From NCBI RefSeq assembly GCF_000204055.1, contig NW_006768835.1, forward strand, positions 367,173 through 431,172: 64,000 bases of DNA. Direction: 5' to 3'. A model generated the notes under the pieces. The model had not been told where the DNA came from and did not search any database. It saw only the letters and a list, made by a program, of their open reading frames with translations. How positions within the stretch are numbered: position 1 is the first letter of the stretch; each line of letters starts with the position of its first letter. This document shows positions 56,221-64,000 of this stretch, piece after piece. The position numbers were made by a program, and so were the translations under genes. The stretch is from Melampsora larici-populina 98AG31 (Eukaryota > Basidiomycota > Pucciniomycetes > Pucciniales > Melampsoraceae).

Positions 56221-56366
56221 AACGGTTCAAAGGGCCTCATAGAGGCAAACATAACTTTTCTTTGGCTCAAGGATTTTCACAAATAGATGAAAAAGATTCA
56301 TAAGGACACCAATTTCCACCAGCCACAAGCAATCTCCTCACCTGCAAAAATGTACCTGGGAGTCAT

Positions 56367-56412
56367 AAGTCCCTCGCTGCGCTCAAAGCGTGCAAGAGTC
56401 AGCGAGGGACTT
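56367..56412. repeat. 13-bp perfect hairpin
   Basis: AAGTCCCTCGCTG (56367-56379) pairs with CAGCGAGGGACTT (56400-56412) across a 20-nt loop. Not followed by a T-run; origin unknown. Confidence 0.8.
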
Positions 56413-57442
56413 AGTTGAGTTTACGTTGAAACCTCTTGGATCAAGAATATATAGAGAGATTAAGCATTAAATCCTTTACTTACATAATGGGATTTTTCAA
56501 AGTTGGGTATATGACCAGTTGCATATGAAGGTAAGATTTCAATATGGTGTTCTGAATCAAACTTCAAAGAAAAGATATTGATCTGACCTTTCTTCCTCTG
56601 AGCTTAATGTACAACAAATTTGCTTTCAAGACTTGCACACCTTTTTAAATAGCTTTCAAAAACGCATCTTCTCATTATCACAAAGACAATGTCAAACTTA
56701 AGCTGCTACAAACGGTGTGACAGCTAATAGAACAATTTCAAGATAGGTGTGAATTTGTCTAGCAGCTGTGTACCTAGCTTCAACAGTATGAAGCAATAAT
56801 AGATAGAAAGATGAATATTAGAATAAGTTTGTGATCACTTGAAGATATTGAAATTGATGATAATAATTGGAAGCGACTGACCTACGAGTTCATTTAAATA
56901 AGGAAAATTTGTGAGATCCTCTGTAGCTTCAAGTAGAGGAGGATCATGTAATGGTGGTAGATCTGAGACACTCATCTGTTTGACAGCATCAATGGTAGTA
57001 GTGACAACACGTTCCTAGAATGATAATATCAAAATTCTTTATCGATGGAGTGATTATTTTGATATTTATGGCTAGGAGGACGCAATCAAATAAGCAAAGA
57101 AGGACGTGGAAAGGTGTAGGAGAAACAGAAAGAGATTACAATGTTGGTGGGCGGTGTATCAGTTAGAAGAGAATCGGATCAGGTTTGAGTGGTCACTGTT
57201 GATCAAAGTGTGAGCCGGTTGAAAGATAAACGAGATGAAATTTCAGATAAGAGCTACTGAGGCAATCGATCGAAAGCGAAGGACAAATGAACATGATTGA
57301 GTGAGATATTCAAATCTTGAGTGTCATGAGAGGCGAATAAAAAGGAGGATGAGAGTACATTCTTCTTGTTTCTTTTTGTTGTTACTGATTAAATGAATTT
57401 GATTCTTGAAGCTTTGATTGAGTGAGTTGCAGTGAGCAGAAG

Positions 57443-58831
57443 TCAACGAGGACTCTCAACACAGTCTTCGAAACCTCTCAAGTTATAACCGATTTCATTC
57501 GCAACGACGGCACCTAGAGATTGGGATATGAACGCATCACATGGGAGATACATATCCATCAGTTCGAACGACAAGGTGGATCTGACCTCTTGCTGACGAG
57601 ACACGATGTAATCATCATAGATCGACCAATGTAATGGAACTGAAAGACATTGAATCAATCAGAGAAACGTATGAACCTCAACCTGTACTACTTAGATATT
57701 TGTGAGTGTTGCCCGTAATTAAGACGATCCAACGGCGAACATTTGTTACGGTCACACCCTTCTTCATTTACCCATCTCATACACTTGTGAGTAGGTAATG
57801 AACACATGGTTCTCAATGACGATGTTTTTGATGATCATCGAGAAGTACAAAGACCTTACAATAAATTTCACCCATGTCATGATGGATTGACAAAAAAAGT
57901 CAAAACAACAACCAAGAATAAAGACGAAGATAGTGAGAATGCTTGACATACATCACAAGATTGAAATAAACAAAAGATATAGATGTTCAATGGAAATTTA
58001 TGAGAGGATATATGTGAGCGTCGGGTAATCTCAAAAATGCTGACTGAATAAAACATCAGAGGATCAAAAGATAAGGAACAGTAGTAAAGGAGTGGGGAAA
58101 GCGACTTCGGATAATGTTTGAGGCATGTTTGGTTGTAGAAAGTATTCCATTGGTGCTGCAAAGCGACGCTGATACCCGCCAGACAAAGGATTGTTTCCTG
58201 GAAGACAATACCCATCAGACAAGACGTTATTGAGGATTGTGAAAATCGACGCACCATGATTCTTGAACAGGGGAGGATCTCTGGTTTCAGTACTCATTAC
58301 CGTGTCCCCAGTCCCTGTAGCCAGTGTGGAAGTCGACACTGTAAGCCCCGCAATTAACGGAGGAAGTTGTGTAAGTCGCTTGTCTGGCACCTCCGGGGAC
58401 TGATTTCAAACAAGAAATAGGCTGACCCGGTCTGCCCACCCTGTTGTGCTGCGCTAAAAAGTTCATTTTGATATGTTGGGATTGTGTTGGCAGCTCCATT
58501 TTGATATGATGTTGGGACTGTGTTGGCAACTCCATTTTGATATGATGTTGGGATTGTGTTACCATATCCGCTGGGTTGGGCGGTAGTTTGTTGGTTCGGC
58601 CTGGCCATATCAAGTCAGAAGTCAGATTCCGATCAAATTCATGTACATATGTAGGCGCGGAAGGTAGGCCTACATCCATTGAGGTCGGCCAGATACGCTT
58701 GCTGAGGAGAATCAAGATCAACAAAATGCAGAGAATATAAGCAAAACCCGAAGTAGACCAAAGATATGGACTATTGTAAAGAGAAAATCACCTGCAAGAA
58801 CCAAAACGATAAGGTAGAAAGCAAAATGCAT
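57443..58831 (-). CDS. Spliced hypothetical gene, possibly secreted
   Basis: A candidate start at 58831 gives MHFAFYLIVLVLA, a signal-peptide-like hydrophobic start, followed at once by a GTGATT donor. Downstream are a repeat region (58464-58560) that reads either as NTVPTSYQNGAA-type or as TQSQHHIKMELP-type repeats depending on frame, a coding-like block (LTQLPPLIAGLTVSTSTLAT through GGYQRRFAAPMEYFLQPN; 58100-58390), a further open block at 57764-57949, and a last exon after CTTTCAG at about 57640 (VPLHWSIYDDYIVSRQQEV...) ending in TGA at 57443. Exon joins could not be fixed, and the frame of the repeat region is uncertain. No family recognised. A secreted role is inference from the first 13 residues only. 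Confidence 0.4.
58464..58565 (-). repeat. Three tandem 33-36 bp coding-type units
   Basis: Units of the form CATTTTGATATGATGTTGGG...GTGTTGGCAACT, lengths multiples of three, so repeat number can change without shifting frame. Lies inside the gene model at 57443-58831. Confidence 0.8.
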
Positions 58832-59150
58832 ATTCTTCTTGCGAGACGTGTAGAGGGTCTTGATGTTTCGAAGGTGGTTTTGAAAGAGGACTTGGTCTCG
58901 CCTCTATATCAAGGCAAAAAACAGCGTTCAAGCTAAGTAGTATAGTTCTGCCAAACTTCACCTGTGCGAATTGAGAATTCTTTCGTTTCTCAGCCCGACG
59001 GACGCAGACTCACGGAAGACTACATACTTATGTGCTCTGAGAACCCCTCGCGTGATCATTTTTCATCGACCAATTCAAAATACATACTTACTAACAAAGT
59101 CCCAGCCGCGTCTCGCACGCTTGTCGATATCGTGACTGTGAGTACATATG

Positions 59151-59243
59151 TACAGTCAAACCGGAAAAGCTTGACCGATTCTGCCCGCAAAACTCGAGCA
59201 AATTGGCGGGGAATTGGTGGCAAGCTTTTCCGGTTTGGGGATA
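59151..59243. mobile_element. Tiny fold-back element or MITE with pogo-like ends
   Basis: A 17-bp perfect inverted repeat (CAAACCGGAAAAGCTTG at 59157-59173 and its complement at 59221-59237) with a further imperfect stem inside and a loop of about 17 nt. The left end reads TACAGTCAAACC, like the ends of fungal pogo/Fot1-type elements that target TA, and TA occurs at both outer limits. Family assignment is tentative. Confidence 0.55.
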
Positions 59244-59738
59244 CGGCTACGCTCCTGAAGCTTGACCCATTGCAGAACCGTTGGTATCCATCACGGTTTT
59301 GAAAACGCTGCACCAAATGTGGTTGATGAGGAAGATGTTGGCACGGAAGTTATGAATTTGAAACTCTGGATTCGAGAATTGTTTTCTGTATGCTAAACGC
59401 TGAACGGCACCGGGGGGTCTGAGCAAATTGCAGTGATGAGAAAACACAACCAGGAGGCCCTACCACCCGCTAATAATATGACCGAAGATGGTAGTAAAAA
59501 GAATGCTTGATGGAAAGCAGCTGAAAGATGCGGTGGGGCTGAAAAAAGGTCATAGAAAACCCTTAAACAAAGGATCAAACAAGCCTAGTTAGGTTTCAGA
59601 GCTGAGTTCGACATGAAAATGTTCGACTCACTGCCTGAGGAAGGATACCAACTGGATAGAAGGCACCGAGATATTGTAAAAGCACCAATTTTATTTTATT
59701 TTATTTTTGAAAAACTGGAGCAAACAAGAAAATGTTAG

Positions 59739-59931
59739 CGAGAATTACAGGCGAAGTAGGCAAGGCTACACACCAAACGCTGATATTTGCGGGAAACCCA
59801 GAAATATGGGAACTCGACAATGGTAAAACCACTAAAGAGAACCGTAAATTGTGCGAAGGAGCTGAAAAGCAACACAACAAGAATCAGCGAGAGTCACAGG
59901 TAAAGTAGACAAAGCTACTCACCAACGCTGT
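59739..59931. repeat. Direct repeat of about 45 bp downstream of DIRS-B
   Basis: 59739-59783 (GCGAGAATTACAGGCGAAGT) and 59887-59931 (GCGAGAGTCACAGGTAAAGT) are similar over 45 bp, 148 bp apart. They lie just beyond the recombinase stop of DIRS-B, where YR retrotransposons carry split terminal repeats, so they may be part of its 3' end. Confidence 0.6.
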
Positions 59932-60005
59932 TAAGAAAGATATAACAAAAGTAACCACCCTAAGTCTGTGCAAACACACAGGACTGTAAAGGGAGACAAC
60001 GAAAG

Positions 60006-61172
60006 TCAGACTTTGAACAAATTTCTGCACGAATTTGGAGCTGGACTCACGCAAGATGAGCCAGGAAAGGAGAGCTGCTCCCCGAGTGTAGCACCCGACA
60101 TAACCGGGTTTTGGCGGCACGCAAAAAGATTCATAAGGGGGTGATTGTGAATGTAGGTTCGATAAGATTCCGATGACCACCTGCCGATACACTGGATAGT
60201 TTCCATCGGCATACCCGCTTGAGCTAAAGCAGTGGCGCCTCCCGTACGTAAAGAATGACCAGTACAAGAACCATGAAAGACGGAATTTAACCTGGAGATG
60301 AACCATGAGCGCGTTGGGATAGAGCCATCCTCCTTGAGAAGCCAAAAAGGACTGCTTTGGAAACAGAGGTCTCTGTTAAGAGTGTAGGTGATGATAGTGA
60401 GAACCGGGCAGCAAGGATTTTCCCAATTTAAGATAACAACATCAGAGCCAGAGTACAGTTTGTCCGCCTTGTGGTAAGGTAAGGTGTAGATTACGGCAGA
60501 ATTACAACTGGAAACGGATAATGAAGATCGTCTGATAGTCTGTCGGTTGTTGCGCAACTCGATAGAGTCTGAAGTGGTGAGTTCCCCAAGCCGGTGTAGC
60601 GCGGAAAACCCTAAAGCGATGATAGTGTTGAAAAGCTGGTCGTCAAAGGTGGATGAAAATGTTCTAGCGCACAGGTGAATATCGTTGAGAGTGAATGGTT
60701 TCGCGCGAATAGCAGGAACCGAGAGCAACTTCCGGCAGCCTTGAACAGAGCGGCGAACGTGTTTAGATGCCCTGGCTTCCATAACAAACGGGAACTCATC
60801 CTGAAGGCAATAAGCGATACCGGTAAGGTATTTGTTGGCTGTACCCGGAGCTAGATCTAAACAAGTGACCGATGTAAAATGAGCTAAATTGATTTCGTTG
60901 GGAATAAATTCTACATTATGATCTTGACAGAACTTTCGAAAACGACGAGTAGCTGATTGATATTTCTTGACAGTGGAAGTCTCTAAATGCTTTGACATAT
61001 GATGTTGGTTGAGCGCTTCCCTCTCAGAGAAGGAGAGAGCTATCAATTTTTCCTTGCGAACTGCTGGCATTTCGGCGGAAAGCACGAGAACCAGGTTTGA
61101 AGCCACCACTGATGGTGGGTTTGGTTGAAGGGAGAAAGGTGTGGTTGCTAGCCGGGAGTTTAAGACGGACAT
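60006..61172 (-). CDS. Tyrosine recombinase of DIRS-B
   Basis: An intact frame of 388 codons. The N-terminal core-binding part is seen (STVKKYQSATRRFRKFCQDH), then the catalytic layout: Arg in ALHRLGELTTSD, HxxR in CTGHSLRTGGATALAQAG, the GRW block and the tyrosine in GRWSSESYRTYIHNHP. It overlaps the end of the RT/RNase H frame by about 150 nt in another phase, a usual arrangement in this group. The enzyme would integrate circular cDNA without target duplication. A later methionine (AEMPAVRKEK) is an alternative start. Confidence 0.88.
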   Translation of the reverse strand: MSVLNSRLATTPFSLQPNPPSVVASNLVLVLSAEMPAVRKEKLIALSFSEREALNQHHMSKHLETSTVKKYQSATRRFRKFCQDHNVEFIPNEINLAHFTSVTCLDLAPGTANKYLTGIAYCLQDEFPFVMEARASKHVRRSVQGCRKLLSVPAIRAKPFTLNDIHLCARTFSSTFDDQLFNTIIALGFSALHRLGELTTSDSIELRNNRQTIRRSSLSVSSCNSAVIYTLPYHKADKLYSGSDVVILNWENPCCPVLTIITYTLNRDLCFQSSPFWLLKEDGSIPTRSWFISRLNSVFHGSCTGHSLRTGGATALAQAGMPMETIQCIGRWSSESYRTYIHNHPLMNLFACRQNPVMSGATLGEQLSFPGSSCVSPAPNSCRNLFKV

Positions 61173-62880
61173 CGTCCACCCTTTGGCGAGAGAGATTGTC
61201 TGTGATGCGATTGATATCCCCAGGAACGTGTCTTACTTTAATATCAAGGTCTTTCTCCAGCATGATTGAGACCGCGTGCCTGAAGAGCAAACGAGCAGAG
61301 GCAATCGGTTTGTGGGAGCTGAAAAGAGCAACCACTGATTGGTTGTCGGAGAAAATCGCTATGCGCTTGACGAAAAGATCTGAAGCAATGTTGATAGCGG
61401 TCACCACAGCAAGCAACTCGGCCCAGAAATTGTCTCGGGAGGGTGGAGGGAGTTGTCTGTTCCAAGTGGCGTTGAGCTTGGGACACCAGATCCCAATGCC
61501 GGTAGGACAAGCGTCTACAATAAAAGTTAGGTCCGCAAGGTCCAGGTTCCAAAAAAGATTCTTGAGGATCTTCCTACCAGACCAAGCCTCGAGGGAGTCA
61601 GCAAGCCAAGAGAGGTCCTCGGTAATCGCCTTGTTTCGAGGAACTTGGGAATTCCGCATAGATTTTCCAGCAATTTTATGCCAAGAGGATTGAATCGCCC
61701 ACCTACCCAGCAGAAACGTATTAACTGCCCAGTTCGCCCAGCCAGTGATACGCTGCCAAGCTATCAAAGGTTGGGAGGAAGGAATGATGAAGTTGCGAAG
61801 GGCTTCGATCAGGGCCAGGCGTTTGTCGGTCGGGAGAGAAATTGAAAGGGTATCACAATTGATGGTATGGCCTATAACATCAAGCTCAGTCCCCCATACC
61901 TGCTTTCCCCACGCCCAAGGGATATTGAGATAGTCAAAAATTTCCAGGAATTTTGCCTGGTTTGAAGGAATCACATGATCCTTGAACAATACTAAATTGT
62001 AAGCTGAAGAGATCCCCCATGAATCATCCATGTAAGCGTTAATTTCTTTGATGCCGAATTCATAATACACAATCCAGAACCAAAATTTACGCAGTGGTCG
62101 GTGTGAAAGGCATTCTTAATCCTGACGATTTGATGATATTGCCATTGGAGAGAAACCGGGAGGATTCAAAACGCAGAGTCGACATCGGATTTCCATAGAA
62201 TTGATGACAAACCCAAGCAATAACGTTTCAAAAGGAATGGGAGGCAAGAAGGGATAGAGTCTAACTTAATTTGAATCATTGACCTTTCTATAAGACTGTT
62301 AGGCGACGGGCTGCCATGGCTCATGTTCGTACAAGTGCGAATTTTTCCCGTGACCTCGTTTTTAGCTAGACACAAAGGGGAAACCTTCATACCTGGAAGC
62401 AAAGATTGGAAACCGGGAGAATAACAACCAAGGGCCATTTCCTTGTCTCGAGTAGCCACTAGAGAAGCTTCTTCCTCATCCCCTGACGCATGGTTAGGAT
62501 AGAACACAGTCTCATCCAATGGTTTTTCCGACATAGGCCAAAAACCTTCTGTAAGACCCAAAATGACTGAATCTACGAAAGGCCGGTTAGGGTGTTTTTG
62601 AAGGAGTAATGAGAATTGGGAGACATTTATAGGAGTGTTGATTTGAAAAATTTCAGGAGCGCGTCGGATTGCCCTGGCAGCAAAGACATCAGATGAGAGA
62701 GGAGGGGCTGCCGGGAGAGGTTCTGCAGATAAGGAGAAATCGACCGATGCTGAAAAGCCATCCCACAGAGCGTCGATCTCCATGTTACGCACAAATTTGC
62801 GCGTATTAGGTTCATCAATGAGTGAAGATGCCGCGATGATTTCCAAAGCATCCCAACTTGTTGCAAACGTCATGCGCGTG
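61024..62880 (-). pseudogene. RT / RNase H of DIRS-B, broken
   Basis: The first part (about 62880-62169) runs from WDALEIIAASSLIDEPNTRK through RT blocks (GKIRTCTNMSHGSPSPNSLI) to DVDSAF, where a TGA at 62166-62168 replaces the Arg expected in the DVDSAFR motif. Sequence after it still reads coding-like (ILPVSLQWQYHQIVR) for about 30 codons; then about 15-20 codons of the RT core are missing and the frame changes. The second part (62070-61024) resumes at YYEFGIKEINAYMDDSWG with the YMDD box intact, and RNase H follows with FIVDACPTGIGIW, AELLAVVTAI, IFSDNQSVV and PGDINRITDNLS. A stop, a deletion and a frame change make it non-functional. Confidence 0.82.
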
Positions 62881-63900
62881 GATGCAGTCGTCGGCTGATT
62901 TCCTGCACACGTTAGCATTCCAGTTGTCACAAGGCTGATCATGATCAGCAACACCTTCTTTAGCCTTAATTTCATAAGGAGGAAAACTTTGTTTTGTTTT
63001 CTTTGGTGCTGCTTTAGGTTTTGATAAAAGAGCTTTCTTGCTAGAAGAAGCCCTTGGCTGAGCGTAAGAAGGTTGAGGATAGGGCAAATACGACGAAGAA
63101 GCCTTTGGAGTTGCCACCGGGGGGACGTATTTGACGTGGAGATTACGTCCTTCAAAAACTTCAAGTTCTGGCGCGTTATAGTCACCCCAAGCGAGAGAGG
63201 GACATTGAGAGAACTCCTGGCTTAATTCGGCGTTGTAGCTTTTGACGTGTGTCCAATGAATCTTGGATTGATGGCGGCAAAGTTTTGAAATTTGGTCAAA
63301 GTAATCTTTGATGGGAACGGCGGCCAAATAGTAAGCTGCAAGGTATGCGTGTCGGAGAACCTCCATGATCTGAGTAAAATCTGAGAGATCGTTGATGGCA
63401 AGAGGATTAGTGACACCTTTGACATCCATTTTCTTTGATTTTTTGTCGAAAAAGAAAATTTCAGCTGAGGGCTTTGACTCCATTTCACCCCATAACTTCT
63501 CGAGGTCAATAAATTTATACTCAAGAAGATCCTTAGTAAGAGAGGTAGGCCAGCTTGATGGTTTGTTCGGCGAACAGTTGAACTGATCCACGTGATAATC
63601 AATTTCACTTTTATAGACGGTGACAAGACGTTGGATCGCTTTGGCCAAGGGAGAGGCCTTCGAATCCACCAGTTCATCAATTGGTTCCGCAAAAAGGCGA
63701 GCCTTCTTTGCCCCAGGTATCGGAAAGTAGACTTGCGCTTCTGACTTGTCATTGTCCGAAGAAGCTTGGGCTGGTGGTTGGGGAACAGAATGTTTCTTTG
63801 GAGACTGTCTGGCCAGAGGAGAAGGAGAAAAATATTGACTTTTTCCCTTGGAGTTTTGGACCGCTGGTCTTCCCGATGGAAGGGGTCTTGATAAATCCAC
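62815..63900 (-). CDS. ORF1 (Gag-like) of DIRS-B with Cys/His finger
   Basis: About 361 codons: Pro/Ser-rich start (RPLPSGRPAVQ), a helical centre (SKASPLAKAIQRLVTVYKSE; LRHAYLAAYYLAAVPIKDYF), a Tyr/Pro/Ser linker, a Lys-rich patch and a C-terminal finger (CDNWNANVCRKSADDCIHAH, then DVCNKLGCFGNHRG) typical of ORF1 proteins in basidiomycete YR elements. The frame has no ATG at its left limit: it opens at GTG after a TGA, and coding-like sequence upstream (RLGRSWGGSAEQPPIFHRG) is in another phase, suggesting a frameshift near 63905 or a splice. The upstream part runs to the window edge. Confidence 0.72.
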   Translation of the reverse strand: MDLSRPLPSGRPAVQNSKGKSQYFSPSPLARQSPKKHSVPQPPAQASSDNDKSEAQVYFPIPGAKKARLFAEPIDELVDSKASPLAKAIQRLVTVYKSEIDYHVDQFNCSPNKPSSWPTSLTKDLLEYKFIDLEKLWGEMESKPSAEIFFFDKKSKKMDVKGVTNPLAINDLSDFTQIMEVLRHAYLAAYYLAAVPIKDYFDQISKLCRHQSKIHWTHVKSYNAELSQEFSQCPSLAWGDYNAPELEVFEGRNLHVKYVPPVATPKASSSYLPYPQPSYAQPRASSSKKALLSKPKAAPKKTKQSFPPYEIKAKEGVADHDQPCDNWNANVCRKSADDCIHAHDVCNKLGCFGNHRGIFTH

Positions 63901-64000
63901 TCAATCCTGAGGGAACATTTCCTCGATGAAAAATCGGAGGTTGTTCCGCAGAACCACCCCAAGAACGGCCAAGTCTGACGGAACTGGAACGGAACATTTG

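Larger units (their letters stand above)
55956..57442. other. No supported gene; contains fold-back repeats
   Basis: AT-rich. Holds an inverted repeat (56022-56220) and a short hairpin (56367-56412), listed separately. The plus frame 56076-56303 lies within the inverted repeat and is probably chance. Confidence 0.4.
59570..64000 (-). mobile_element. Second DIRS-type YR retrotransposon (DIRS-B), cut by window edge
   Basis: On the minus strand: ORF1 with a Cys/His finger, RT/RNase H, then tyrosine recombinase overlapping the RT frame. No integrase or LTR. The proteins are clearly different from DIRS-A (RT motif YMDD here, WVDDN there), so it is another lineage. The left end is not fixed; repeats at 59739-59931 may belong to it. 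The right end lies beyond the window. ORF1 and RT contain breaks, the recombinase is intact. Confidence 0.82.

Noticed and set aside
61097..61693. 198-codon plus frame
   Set aside because: Antisense shadow of the RNase H region of DIRS-B.
62900..63185. N-terminal extension of the DIRS-B RT frame upstream of about 62880
   Set aside because: Overlaps ORF1 in another phase and has shadow-like composition (Leu/Lys/Arg runs); ORF1 is the better reading there.

Overview
This window looks like a transposon-rich stretch of a basidiomycete genome, most likely a rust fungus (Pucciniales). The reasons are short GT-AG introns (about 40-125 nt), high AT content, and a mixture typical of rusts: a GCM-type zinc-finger MULE transposase, Ty1/copia and chromodomain Ty3/gypsy elements, two tyrosine-recombinase (DIRS-type) retrotransposons, and KDZ and hAT transposase remains. 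Assignment to rusts is inference from family content; no marker gene was seen.

Layout. 1-4179: the 5' end of one gene and two spliced host-like genes, all on the minus strand. 5020-15846: an eight-exon MULE/GCM transposase gene (+) whose first intron is split by a nearly intact 6.2 kb copia element (copia-1, 5891-12087, minus; TSD TATCT); the gene also carries one in-frame TGA. 15847-19422: no gene, with a cluster of inverted TTTTACACTC motifs. 19423-25880: a DIRS-type element (DIRS-A, minus) with gag, RT/RNase H and tyrosine recombinase, bounded by 62-bp perfect direct repeats. 28109-47693: a three-level nest. A chromovirus gypsy (169-bp LTRs, TSD AGTAT) is split by copia-2 (31860-45016, TSD CTAAG), and one LTR of copia-2 is split by a 6.36 kb DNA transposon with long terminal inverted repeats (38374-44730, flanking repeat GAGAAC). 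That innermost element carries broken pieces of cellular-type genes: a zinc-ribbon/alpha-kinase piece, a beta-trefoil domain with splice sites, and an SNF2 helicase piece. 47699-52190: mostly non-coding repeats. 52192-53842 and 54393-55955: KDZ and hAT transposase pseudogenes (minus). 57443-58831: a probable spliced gene (minus) that may begin with a signal peptide. 60006-64000: a second DIRS-type element (DIRS-B, minus) running off the right edge.

Most of the window therefore works as transposon machinery (Gag, protease, integrase, RT/RNase H, tyrosine recombinase, DDE transposases), not as host pathways. Nesting order gives relative age: gypsy, then copia-2, then the TIR transposon; and MULE, then copia-1. 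A recurring theme is single in-frame TGA codons inside otherwise open transposon frames, fitting C-to-T change at CGA codons. Gene models were built by eye from frames and splice signals, so exon limits are provisional.
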